In this document: positions 50,967 through 62,207 of the stretch, in pieces
Numbering within the stretch: the first letter of the stretch is position 1
How the letters are laid out: every line of letters starts with the position of its first letter
Assembly (NCBI RefSeq): GCF_003254395.2
Contig: NC_037640.1
Location: 3,497,501 to 3,561,500 of the forward strand
DNA length: 64,000 bases
Reading direction: 5' to 3'
Source of the DNA: Apis mellifera
Taxonomy: Eukaryota > Arthropoda > Insecta > Hymenoptera > Apidae
Notes under the pieces: generated by a model
Seen by the model: the letters and a program-made list of their open reading frames with translations, nothing else
Databases searched by the model: none
Told to the model about the DNA's origin: nothing
Position numbers and translations under genes: made by a program

Positions 50967-53023
50967 CAATTCGTGGCAAATCTGAACGTTTTCGTTCCGA
51001 TTGCAAAGCTTTACACCGATCGCTTTGGATCAACATTTTCGACGCTTGAACCGATGTGTTTGAATTGGTGGTTGATTGGTTTTAAAGCACGTTTATTTCC
51101 TCTCTCTCCCTCTCTCCCCTCCCCAGAATTTATTTTATCTTCGTTTGTTTATAATTTACAGGTAGATTAGGTTTTTGGAAGAGTTGAATTGTTTAACGTT
51201 TGAAATTGAGAATTAAGATGAATGGAAGAATCGAAGCTGAATTCGAAAATTCAGGGGTTTTGAGAAGCTTGATAGAATTGTTGAGTATGAGATGGAAAGT
51301 ATTATTATGAATAAAAAATTTTCATCTTTATTCTATTCTAATTTAACATAACGTTTGAAGGTAAAGATAGTTCATTTTCTATTTATCAAAAATTGGTTAT
51401 TGATTGAAAATTAAAGCTATAGAAATGTGAAAAGTAATTTTTTTAAATCAAGAATTTATGAGAGACTTTATGAAATTTTATTCTAGTTTTATTATATATT
51501 GTTCAAATTTGTTGGATTCTTGGAACATATTAGTGATTTCTTTTAACTGATGATACATATTTAAGAAAAAGTAGGATTAATTAAGAATTTTGTCAATGAA
51601 AAGTAGCTTATTAGCAAAAAAAAATTTTTTTAAAAAAAGAAATAACGATTTTAAATATAAATCGTATTTATAATGTTGTTTCATAACCATGCTGAAAGTG
51701 GGTACCATTTCCGATATTGCTTTTAGCATTTATAGAAATGAAATTTATTAATTTAGAGAATTGGAATTCTGGAATTGGCTTTAACATATGGTGATCATTT
51801 AAAACTTGATTTATTGCAATCTGAATTTATGAACTTTTTTGTGATTTTTTTTTTATTTTCCATATAAATTTCGGAGATAAAATCACAACCAGTTAAGCTA
51901 TTTTGCTAAAATAAAATCCTCCAATTGATAATTTTTTTACTTCTATTCTATCATCATATTTCAAAATTAAAAACATAAATATATTTTATAAAAACATATA
52001 TTTATCTAAAATATCTTTTTATATTATCCATTCTTTGTTATTTCTTTTCTAAATAATAAAAAATAATAATTTCATTTCTAAGTAAATTATACACCCAGTA
52101 TAAAGTCTATTATTATATAAAACTACTTGTGAAAATTGTTTTTAATATTACATCTGTATATATAATCATATATACATATGTATGAATGATAAAAATTTCT
52201 TTATGTGAATGATTAAATCTTTTTAATTTTCTTATGATTCATTTAAGAGAAATTTAAAGAACAAAGGGAATCGAGAAAAGTAATTTTTCAGGCTAAATTC
52301 TTTCTTTCTTTCTTTCTTTCTTCAACGATAATCTATTAATTTCTCTATAATGAATCAGCTTCAGAAGCATACCTTACAATTATCGTTTTACGATCATGGT
52401 TCCTTTATTGATCGTTAAATATTTTATTATATGAATTCAACTGCTGTAATCCTTTCTTCAGCCAGTCATTAATAATGTTTGTGCTACGATGACGAGCGCA
52501 AATATCTGTCTTGCTTTATTAGCTTTTCTGATATTACTTGGAATCAATGATTATAAATTCAACTTATAGAAAATGGAATTTTATGCTGTAATTTCATGTT
52601 TATTTTAAATTATTATTTCAATATATTAATTATAATTCAAAGTCAATATGATAATATGCGATACGAAAAATATTATACAAAGGAAAGAATTATTTATTTA
52701 ACATTAGAATTATCAAGCTCGATCAAATTGTTTTTGTTTTTGTTACCACTAAAAATGTGCATACGTTTCTGGCAAAATTATTAATATTTATTCAAGTAGA
52801 AACAATTAATGATAAATGTATCAATTTTATAATATTTTTAATTACTTGTGTATTTAATAAACATGAAATGTATTATTATGCACATTATAAATACCAATTT
52901 ATAAATATGCATTTCTCAAAATAATTTGTACGTCATTCATGTTATTTTGATTCCCCAGAATATCATTTATATTAATCGACTTTGTACACATATACTTATA
53001 TTTTTATATTTTTCTCATTTCAG
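50963..53023. other. AT-rich sequence upstream of the janus-A exon, probably intron
   Basis: Very AT-rich and CpG-poor. It contains a (CTTT)n tract near 52299-52321. No coding exon recognised; presumed intron of the janus-A gene because 53024 is an internal acceptor. Confidence 0.5.
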
Positions 53024-53151
53024 ATGACATTTTCGATGAGGCTGGGGAACAAGTGAAACCGATTTCCGGTTTGCAACTCAAATGCCTTGGAGGTGGAAGA
53101 ATAGAGCATGATCCCGATAATAAAACCATTAAAGTCTTTGGATATTCTCAG
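53024..53151 (+). CDS. janA: Janus-A / 14-kDa phosphohistidine phosphatase, penultimate coding exon
   Basis: Encodes DIFDEAGEQV, then LQLKCLGGGRIEHDPDNK and IKVFGYSQ (42 codons after a split first codon). The janus/PHPT1 family is a small cytosolic fold that removes phosphate from phosphohistidine. CLGGGRIEH and V-x-GYSQ are its hallmark segments; the GGGR loop contacts phosphate in human PHPT1. The catalytic histidine should lie two residues before DIF, in the preceding exon, which I could not find. Acceptor TTTCAG, donor GTGAAT, phase 0 on exit. The spacing to the next exon and the protein match across the junction argue against a retrocopy. Confidence 0.93.
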
Positions 53152-54713
53152 GTGAATTTTAGGGATTAACGAATCTCAATGAAATATTCCTGATTTGATT
53201 GATTAACCCTTTTGAAACCATGGAAATATACACACAGAATGAATCTTTGAATAATTCATAGATACATTTGTTTTATGAAAAAAATGTTTTACATAAATTT
53301 TATGTTGTTTGGAAAAGGAAATATAATTTTATGTCATTCATTTTTTTGCAAGTGGATATTTAAGAAGACATGTAAAGACATTAAATTTTTTTTTTCTTTT
53401 GATGAAATGTGAAGCTAAAAAGAAAAAACTATTAAGTCTCTTGAGGTAAAGAGTTATTGATTTTTTGATTTTAATTAATTTTATAATATTTTTATGATCA
53501 ACTTTGTGACTGATAAGGCGATATATCTGAAACTTTCACAAGAATTGTTGATTGTAAGTTGTTTATTGAAACGTAAAATCCATTCAAAATGAAAATGAAT
53601 TTAATTGAACGTGCCATTTTGAAAATCAAGTTCGACATATTATGTTCAATTTGTTTTAAAGAAAACGTTTCAAAAAATTAACAAATTATTAAAGAACGAT
53701 TTTCTCTCCATATATATTTATGTTCCATCCGGGACATGGTGCTATTAACTTAATGCATGCTATGATTTCACTTTTAACACGATTTATATTGGCACGCATA
53801 CGTAATATCTGTCGTCTACTTTCGTTCATTCTCGTTTGTTTAATCTCAATTAATTATAATTTCGAAAAGCAAAAAGTCGTTGATCTGATGGATGGAATTT
53901 TATCATCGCGCAAAAACTTTGATTTTTTAATTATACGTCGAAATTTTCCATGGAGCTTCATTGTTAACATGAATGAATTTATTTTATCAATGTTTCGATG
54001 TAAGATTTTGATAAATCGAAAGAAACTCAAAACTTCCTCGTTCAAGGGTCCGATCCTCGAGTGAATGATCGAGATAAAATGAAAATAAAAATCGTGAGAT
54101 AAAATCGGATTGAAATCGTGTTTGTGGGGCAAACTTGGCCTATCAATGATCGTCTATAAAACGAGGGTTCTCGATTTTAGGCGATTGTAATTATTCTACT
54201 TTCGAGGCTGGAAGGTAGGGACGCGATAAGATCAACGAAATTCGCATAAAAGCTTATCGCATCGATACCAGTTAGAGATTACCACGATATTCCATGGATC
54301 GAACAAGGTTTATTAGTAGGGGTTGTAGAAAAATGCCCTTTCTTCTGAATCTAAATAGGGAATCTTGAGGGAAAGTAATTTTATGTTAATAACTCAAACC
54401 TTCGACATTGTTTTCTTTGATTTCAGAAAAATTTTTTAAAAAGAGAAAGTGACAAATTTTTATTACTAAATAAAAAAATATCATAATGTCTGGATATTAA
54501 TGTAAGAGTTAAGGGTGTTTGAAATGTATTGGCACCTGTATTTTTTTTCTTTTATTGGAATCTATGAAGCAGAATCAACAATTTGCAAGTTAATCTTTCT
54601 TTGTATGTCTTGTGGACTTTATAAATTGAAAAGATTTCAATACAATAATAAGAGAAACGATTCTTTATAATTCAATTAATAATATTGTTTATTAATATAT
54701 TTTTTATTTTCAG
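53152..54713 (+). other. Last intron of janus-A
   Basis: A 1.56-kb intron with GTGAAT...TTTCAG ends. Its flanks are AT-rich and CpG-poor, but 53.70-54.31 kb is clearly CpG-richer. That patch contains a 114-codon open frame with no recognisable domain, which I do not call a gene. Confidence 0.88.
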
Positions 54714-54806
54714 GGCTTTGGGAAAGCAGATCACGAGGTATCCGTTAATATACTGAAAAAATATTATCCTGATTATTCAATCACATGGTCAGATGATGGA
54801 TATTAA
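54714..54806 (+). CDS. janA: Janus-A / phosphohistidine phosphatase, last coding exon
   Basis: Encodes GFGKADHEVSVNILKKYYPD, then YSITWSDDGY and a TAA stop. Joined to the previous exon it reads GYSQGFGKADH, and the end TWSDDGY closely resembles the TWANDGY C-terminus of human PHPT1, so the C-terminus is complete. Acceptor TTTCAG, phase 0. Together the two exons cover about the last 72 residues of a protein usually near 125-140 residues. The N-terminal third is missing from what I can identify. Confidence 0.94.
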   Translation, partial: GFGKADHEVSVNILKKYYPDYSITWSDDGY

Positions 54807-54900
54807 TTGACAAGATGAAGAACGTTTCTTCTTACTCAGCACAAGATGGGATATATTTGAATACATTAAATATGTGGTTTAATAAAGAGTTTGTTATATT
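54807..54900 (+). terminator. Janus-A 3' UTR and polyadenylation signal
   Basis: AATAAA at 54881-54886, 75 bp after the stop codon, followed by a GT/T-rich stretch (GAGTTTGTTATATTGTT). This is a good position for the cleavage site. Confidence 0.75.
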
Positions 54901-55530
54901 GTTAAGTTGTGTATTTTTAAATATGAAAATTAGAAATATGATCTAATGCGATTTCAAATCATTTTGATTACATGTGACATAATATATGATTTATTCGTTT
55001 GAATATTGATAATATTAATTGTGTAAATATATAATTAATTCTAATTAATTTAATTTATGTATTTAATTTTGTGTATTTAATTAAATCGATATAAACATGG
55101 AAATCGTGTCTTGTTTTCAAATTTAAATGATTTATAATAAATACAAAATGCAAAAATATAGTGTCTCTACACAAGATAAAAGATAAATATATATATATGT
55201 GTAAAAAGATAAATATATATATAACATACAGTAATATGAATTATTATCACGAGACTAGATATATTATAATATATTATAATATAATATAAAATAAATTCAA
55301 TGTATTTTTCCATGTTTTTAGATCTCTAATCATTTTAGTTTCAATCTCAATTAAATTTACTAATTCAGCCCAAAATAAGATGTTAGAAATGATTGATGAG
55401 AATTGAACTGAATTTGAATATATAAAATTACAAATAGAAGTGAAAAGAGAAGAAATAAAACAAATATTATGTTACATTTTTACATACAATATGATTTACT
55501 GAATTTTATATATGAGAAGTATAGACAAGG
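54901..55530. other. Intergenic AT-rich DNA
   Basis: TA-rich simple sequence, including ATATATAT and TATAATATAT tracts at 55186-55290. No gene seen. Confidence 0.7.
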
Positions 55531-55700
55531 AGAGCAAATATTAAAAAAGGATAGAGATAGAGTAAAAATTGAGAATCAGCGCCATCTCTTGAGTGGCGTA
55601 AATGAAACTAAATAGATAAAGAGAGTAAATAACAAGACAAGGATAGAGATTATAAAATAAGAATTGACCTTTGGCGCCATCTCTTGAGTATTTTTAAAAA
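55531..55700 (+). repeat. ~93-bp tandem duplication carrying a doubled GCGCCATCTCTTGAGT motif
   Basis: AGAGCAAATA (55531) / AGAGTAAATA (55622), GGATAGAGAT (55549 and 55641) and GCGCCATCTCTTGAGT (55579 and 55674) recur in order, 91-95 bp apart. The reverse complement AGATGGCGC fits the Drosophila CTCF core (AGRKGGCGC). Confidence 0.7.
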
Positions 55701-55859
55701 GTATGTATGTTCAAAAGATGATAATGGTTTGGATAACTTTTATATTAAATTAATTATAATAATCTATTTTTATTTCATATTTTTAATCGGAATATTTTTG
55801 TAACTTTGATTTATAAAAATTTACAAATATACAATTGAAATATAATATATTATGTTTTA

Positions 55860-56012
55860 ATTTTCGCGCGGCTGAAGTGAATAGAGAACCATATTTCTCT
55901 AGCCAATCAGAAAGTCGCTAAGATTTAGTAGCGAAACGAATCAGCGCGCAGCATAGTGCGCATGAGTCTACAGTTGAAAAGCGTGGTGACAGGTCGTGTT
56001 TCGCCGGCAGAG
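55860..56012 (+). promoter_or_regulatory. Promoter and non-coding first exon of an unidentified gene
   Basis: A CpG-richer patch in an AT-rich region, with CCAATCAG (a CCAAT box) near 55912 and GCGC-rich sequence around 55946-55962. It ends at a strong donor, GCAGAG|GTACGT (56012/56013). No long open frame. The exact start of transcription is not visible. Confidence 0.45.
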
Positions 56013-56150
56013 GTACGTAATTACGTTCAATTTTTATTAATACACTATTATATTGTGATTATTATGTTTAATTATGCATTATTAAGCTATATCTAATCAA
56101 TATGTGTTCGTTTAATCATTATTATATCAGAATTGAATATCTTTGTACAG

Positions 56151-56250
56151 ATTATCGTTTGATTGAAGCTTCGATGGCGGGATGGCTTTGAAAGTTTTTG
56201 CACACATCATTAAAATTAAGAAATAATCCAACGATTTTCATGCAGATATG
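56151..56250 (+). other. Possible non-coding 5' exon 2 of the unidentified gene
   Basis: Acceptor TTGTACAG before 56151 and donor ATATG|GTAAGA after 56250. Its GC content is higher than the neighbouring introns. No frame stays open in a way that links to a recognised protein. Confidence 0.35.
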
Positions 56251-56937
56251 GTAAGATTTTATTTATTTTATTATTTATCATATAGTTATCGTAGATTTCT
56301 TTAGTCTTTTTATTCACAAAGGTGGAAATAGGTAGTTCGTTATAATCTATTCACACATACATATTCCATATACATATATATCTCCCATATATTTATTTCC
56401 TAAATGCGTCTATTCGTCGTACGTTCAACTCGTGTGTTATTTCTGTATTTGTTTTGATTTTACGGTTAGTGCCTCAAGGCTGAAAACATTTCTTATTCAG
56501 CCTTTCCAGGAAATTGACGGTCGCGTTAATGCCACGCTCGACACGTTTCGACTTGTGTACATCGAATTGTGTATATCCCCTCTCCATTTGTAACTCGATA
56601 CATCGGTGTCATTTTATTGTCGAAATTCGTGACGATTAGATGCTTTGTGTGTGGTGCGTAATATAACTATTCTATAATATTTATTTAGTTGTTATTCTTA
56701 TTTTTTATACTATTATTATTTTCTTATTACGTATTTTACATTTGATTATTCATTAAATATTATTATAATTGTTTAAGAAATACGTTTTTTCGTGTATTTA
56801 ATCATTAGTTAATTTATGATCAAATATAATCAAATATTTCGTATTATTAGCTTTAAAAATAAGATTTGAACTATTAGGTTATTATTTTATTTTATGATAT
56901 TATACATTTATTGTAAAGATTTGGTTTTTTTGTGCAG

Positions 56938-57027
56938 ATAAATAGCTGATTGCTGTAATTAGTTTAGGCGGGAAAGAGGATTTCAATATGGACGCCATGA
57001 TGACAGAAAAGTAGATTCTCTCAATAT
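56938..57027 (+). other. Possible non-coding 5' exon 3 with a short upstream ORF
   Basis: A polypyrimidine tract with TGTGCAG precedes 56938 and the donor GTAAGT follows 57027. Inside, ATG at 56988 opens an 8-codon frame, MDAMMTEK, closed by TAG at 57012-57014. The exon is therefore 5' UTR, or at most an upstream ORF. Confidence 0.4.
56988..57014 (+). promoter_or_regulatory. Upstream ORF (MDAMMTEK)
   Basis: ATG in CAATATGGACGCC, three ATGs in nine codons, stop TAG 13 nt before the splice donor. If spliced as proposed, it could dampen translation of the downstream main frame. Confidence 0.3.
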
Positions 57028-59155
57028 GTAAGTACTTTAATGATTCCTTTTTATTGAATTATTAGTTATATAATTTTCATTTACAATTTGTTACGTATTA
57101 TTCGTAAATTATCTTAAAAATTTTTTGAATATTTTTAACACGATGTGAATAAAATATTATTAACTCTAATAATGAAAATTTATAACATAATTTTATTAAA
57201 AATAACAAATATTCGATAGAAAAATAAAATAAAATATGAAAATATATTTCGTGGTGATAGGTAATATTTTAGTTTCAGTTTCTAAAATTAGGAATTTTTT
57301 ATTTTTTACAAATTTTTATTTTTTAATTTTATACGCGTATTTAGATCATAGCTTGTTAGATGGCGTTAGATGTTTTTTAAGGTTAAGAACAAGTAACACA
57401 AAATTCCATTAGATGTCACGACTATTCTATTTCTCGTCTCGATTCTTTTCCCATTTATGGTAATAGTAGAAATAATGATTATCGTTTTTTTTTTTAATAA
57501 AACAAATAATCGGTAATTCAGATTCGTGATTCGAATTATATTATCCGTTGAATAATTGCAATGATAATAGATAATAATTATTAATAATTATTAAAATTAG
57601 ATTTTAGAAAAAGTTATTAAAAACGTCTTTATATTTTCTTTTGTGTATATGTATATATATAATGAATTCACTTGAATTTTTAACTAAGTGAATTCATTAA
57701 TCTTTATATTTTGAATGTCGAGAAATAATTAAAAAACGTATTGGTATTATAACATCATTTTTATTAGATTTAAATTGAAATTGATTATAAATTATGGTGA
57801 TGAATACTAGGACTAGGACAAATGGTTCTCGCTGCTCTGCTCTGTATACTCAATTTTTATATTGCGTATAGTTGGTGAAGGATAAACATGATCATCTGTA
57901 ATTCTTTCCTGTTTTTTTTTTTTTTTCTCTTTCAAGATACACACATGCATATCACGCGTGTTATCTTACCGCTTTCTTCATTCGTATCTTTTTTTTTTAT
58001 TTTATTAAATGCATATGCGTCTCATTTTCATTTTCCCGTTTTTCCTTTCTGTGTATTTCGTAACACAATTGTAATAATGCCTGCTTGATGAATACATCAA
58101 ATTCCAGCATATTCACACACGTATAAGAAATGCAGTACGAGAAATATTTTTCATTTATCATTCGAAAAACGTAATATTCGAAATTCTTACGCGTAGATTT
58201 ACGTAGATTTTATACAAAAATCGGCATTATTTAATAACGATGTCTCGTAGAAAATAAAATAAATAAGAAAATGGAAAAGTTACGTTCGAATTATCGCGGC
58301 GAATTGATATTGCTGCTCGTACATGTATGCGCATATGCACTGCGCAAATACGTGTCACGTGATCAATCGTTCGGTTGCACAAAATCTTCGTTCGCTGCAT
58401 TTCTTATACTTTTGAATCGCTCGAGCTTGACGTATCATTTAAATCGGTAATGCTATCGGACAAGAAACAAATAAATTCTGTGGACAGTGCTCCCCAGCGG
58501 TACCTTCAATCCCTTCAATATATTTACGAATCGAAAAAGGATTTGCCCCTTCTCTAATTGTAAGTTGCCAGCAACTCTTTAATACCAGCGCTAGAGCTCT
58601 GCCCACGGTACAACGTCCGTGATAGTTCTAAAAAGTAGCCCGTTACGAGCAACTTCAAAGACTCGACCGGTTTCTTGTAAATACTCGAAACGCCTTGGTA
58701 GTCAGTTCAAAGAGAGATAAAAATCCTTTTAATCCTGACTGAAAGCAGGAGAATTGTTTCGGGCGATAGAATTTCGGTTGCGAGACACGGTCAATAAAGA
58801 AAACGCGACGTTAATCGTTGATAGATAATTCGTCTGTCTCGCGATGCGGCTCGAGAAATAATACAATGATCTCGCTTTAATTTTAATCACTCTTTATTAT
58901 TCGTTTCAAAGAATAAAGTGATGGGTGATTGGGTGGTAGTAGCTTTATTTAAATAAGTGAATAATTTAAAAAAAAAGAAAAAGAAAAAAGGAAATTATTG
59001 CTTAGAAATTCGCAAGTGTAATATTTTAATAATTCGGAATAAAAGTAAATGCATCGCGAAGCAGAAGAATAACAATAAAATACAATAATCATCCGTATAA
59101 ACGCGCATAAACGCTTGGTAAAAAAAAAAAAAAAAAAGAAAATCAACGAAGAGTC
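57028..59155. other. Probable intron of the unidentified gene
   Basis: AT-rich and CpG-poor to about 57.8 kb, then CpG-rich again. It holds a perfect 14-bp-arm inverted repeat (57660-57699) and a TCACGTGA E-box (58355-58362). The frame at 58375-58557 ends near a GTAAGT but matches no family known to me. Confidence 0.4.
57660..57699. repeat. Inverted repeat, 14-bp arms, 12-nt loop
   Basis: TAATGAATTCACTT (57660-57673) and AAGTGAATTCATTA (57686-57699) are perfect reverse complements. Confidence 0.8.
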
Positions 59156-60180
59156 TCTCTACACCGAATCGCCATCGTTTTTACTGACTCTGCGTCGCCG
59201 ACATGGCAGTGATTACAGCGATAGATCGAAAGTCGATTGTTTCGCGACTATACGAGCTCAAGCTTAGCGCGTCCCCCCGCGGGCGTTGTTTCACGCCACG
59301 GGAGACATTCCAACTAGTAATTGAGACTAATGAACCGTCCTCCTCGTCGACACTCAACGTCGACCGATTAAACGCGAACTCGATTCTCGAATGAAGAGGA
59401 TCGAACCGCTTTAACAGTCACACGTTCCGCCACAAAGATCCGATTTCCGATTTATTCGTTCCAATTCCAGCGCGATAAACGCGTACGTAGAGATAGCATT
59501 CAATTGGTCGAATCGAAACGAATTCGATACATCGAGATCGAAGTGGGTGGGCCTTACGCTCGAATTGGAACGCGGTTTCGCTTACACGTGTGCTATCTAT
59601 TTTTACTCAAAGCGAATTTACCGAAGAAAACATTTGCGCCACGTGCCGTTTTAACACGATTCTCCCCATTTTAATCTTAATCTCCGCTCAAAATTTCCCG
59701 ATCGAATCGTGGCCACAAATTGCGAATCGAGATGTGACAGGCGTATCCGGTACGCGTTTTTCCGGTTCGCATAGCTGGACAGTGTGCACAGAAAATGAAA
59801 CGAACACGACGACGTGAACAAAGAGCACAAGAACGAAGACTTGAAACGCGTCATTATATTTCGATCGAAATATAACTCGCATATAATCGCGTGTATACGT
59901 GCGAAAGAAAGCATTGCATCATTGCAAAAGTCGCCATCGCGCCATAGTCGCGTTTATCGACTGAAGTTGGCTGCTCTCGCTGACTTCGATTCCTCGCCGG
60001 TTCGATTTGTGTATCGATATCGAGCGCGCATTTCGAACGCGAAATTCATTTCGCATCGATTTTTCTTATTGCAAAGTTAAAACGCTTATGTATATTTCAA
60101 TCGTTTATTCGTTCTTTGCATCTAACGAACCAATCGAGCGCGTTGCAAATGGCGCCAACAAACGTGGAATTACGTTTCCA
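59156..60180. other. CpG-rich patch, possible alternative promoter
   Basis: About 1 kb that is distinctly richer in G+C and CpG than its surroundings. Short frames with reasonable ATG context occur (for example CCGACATGGCAG at 59200), but none resembles a known protein or links to a clear splice pattern. Confidence 0.3.
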
Positions 60181-60286
60181 TTGCAATAACGGCCTTTGCA
60201 ATTTTACAATTTTTTCTTTTCTCAGAAGATAATAATACCGCATCCCCGTATCGGTGTACGTATCCGATATACGTGTGTATCGTGTA

Positions 60287-60314
60287 TTTATACATATACA
60301 TACATACATATATA

Positions 60315-60375
<61 letters not shown>

Positions 60376-60390
60376 GTATATATATGTGTG
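60287..60390 (+). repeat. (TA)n/(TACA)n microsatellite
   Basis: A core (AT)n of about 50 bp (60318-60368) flanked by TACA and GTATA variants. Open frames across it give only I/Y repeats. Confidence 0.95.
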
Positions 60391-60590
60391 TATCACATTG
60401 CTATTCAACAATTTGCACAGCACAGCCAGCGACGCCATCTATTTATGTACATTCTTGTCCATATTTTGATCCGGCACCACATTGTCGATATTTAATTAAT
60501 TTTTTTTTTTTTTTTCTTTTCTTTTCTTTTTTCTAACACCACTTTTTAACACCAGTTCGAGGAAGAACTACGTTACGATAAATTCTCTCG

Positions 60591-60935
60591 CTCTCTCTCT
60601 CTCTCTTTCTCTCTCTCTCGATCAACAACTTTCACGACAATCTTCTCGCTTATTTCTTTTTTTTGTCTTCACCCTTTCTTTTAACGATTATTATATAATA
60701 AATTACAAAGCGAACATCTCGAGTATGCAACAGCGCGTTTTAGTCACTAATAAATGTTATGATGGCCGTGCACAATCTGAGCTTGTATAATTATTATACA
60801 ATGCAACAGTAACAAACGAATAGCTCTTTAAAAATCCGAACTTTAACAAATTTTTCTATTAAAATTTTCCTCTCGAAACAATTTCTCTCTTTCTCTCTAT
60901 CTATCTATCTATCTCTCTCTCTCTCTCTCTCTCTT
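60591..60935 (+). repeat. (CT)n and (CTAT)n microsatellites
   Basis: CT tracts at about 60591-60619 and a mixed CTAT/CT tract at about 60885-60935, with AT-rich spacer. Confidence 0.85.
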
Positions 60936-61718
60936 TATTTTTTTTTCTTTTTATTTTGTTATTAAAACTGACCATTGCAGCAGCATTGCACGACGATGGC
61001 CATCACTGGATTCGCGAAGGGAATCCTTAACAATATAATCATTCGTCGAATAAATAAAAAATTGTTGTCCAATTATTATTATATCTACAACAATTTATTT
61101 AAATTATTTCAATTAATAATTATTTGTACAAGATCAAATTGTGCTCGGTAGAATGGTAACATTTGCTTTGAGCAAAAGGCCGTTCGCGTTCTTGAATTTA
61201 AACCAGATATTCTCTCTGGCTTGCCGATCGCGAAGACGATTCCTTTCTCGAATTTTATTTTATTTGTTGTAAATTCAAGAAAGCGTACGAACGTTTTCAA
61301 AGTTTTTTTCGAAGCTGCACAGTCTCTCGTCGTAATATGAACTGTGCTTGAAGAGCATCGGTAACATTCATGGGCCCAAAGTTCGCTACAAGCTTCTTCT
61401 ACAGACACGTGCGAGTGTTTTCGCACATTCGCAGCCTTGTTGATTCGTCAAATCGAACAACACAAATGATTTCAAATATTATCGGTCAGATTCGACTTTT
61501 CTCCGTAAATTTGTGATATTACGAAAAAGAATAAATTCGAATACGGGAATAAAAATTAAATAGAGCGAATATTTCTAATAATACAGGGGGAACAATTGAA
61601 AAGAAAGTGTCTCTTATAACTTTTCTTTACATTTCTTTACATCGATGAAAGAATTCTTAAATTAATACAAGATCGATCGAGACGAAACGGATTGAACTAA
61701 AAATAAAACGAACGTGTT

Positions 61719-61722
<4 letters not shown>
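60936..61722. other. No gene recognised
   Basis: Moderately AT-rich. A 105-codon minus-strand frame (61109-61426) has no recognisable domain and no clear splice context. Confidence 0.4.
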
Positions 61723-61750
<28 letters not shown>

Positions 61751-61784
61751 AATATAATATATATATATTATTATATATATATAA
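61723..61784 (+). repeat. (TA)n microsatellite
   Basis: About 60 bp of TA dinucleotides with small interruptions. Confidence 0.9.
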
Positions 61785-62186
61785 AGAAGAAAATAAAATC
61801 CATTGATGAATTAGTCGAAAAGAATTAAAACTAGATTTATTTACAAATTAAATAAATCGAGAAACTTTTGTATCTACATAACAAGCTTCAAAGAAAGATT
61901 CGATTAATATTAACCAATTATCACAAATACATGATGATGTAAGATTGCCCGCGATAGTGTTTTCTGCGATGCGCAACGTCAAAAAAAAAAAAAAAGAAAA
62001 AAGAAATCTTGCAAAAATAGTTACTCGATTTACTTAAGGAGGAGAAAGACAGAGAATGTAGGAAGAAATTCTAACGCTAATCGAAATCGATTTATTCGAT
62101 TCAACTGTCGATATATCGCATACGCTCGCACGCGGTCACGCAACTCTCACCGAGCGCACACGCACACGCACACGCCTCGAAATAAC

Positions 62187-62207
62187 GGGTGAGGGGGGCG
62201 GGAAGGG
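62187..62207 (+). repeat. Canonical G-quadruplex motif
   Basis: Four G runs (3, 6, 3 and 3) separated by loops of 3, 1 and 2 bases, next to a CGCACA-type short repeat at 62155-62178. It meets the G3+N1-7 consensus. Confidence 0.75.

Noticed and set aside
53720..54064. 114-codon frame in the last janus-A intron
   Set aside because: No domain or splice context recognised. Kept only as a compositional finding, not a gene.
60196..60536. Overlapping I/Y-rich open frames on both strands
   Set aside because: Pure translation of the TA microsatellite.
61109..61426. Cysteine-containing 105-codon minus-strand frame
   Set aside because: No conserved cysteine spacing of a known domain and no exon signals.
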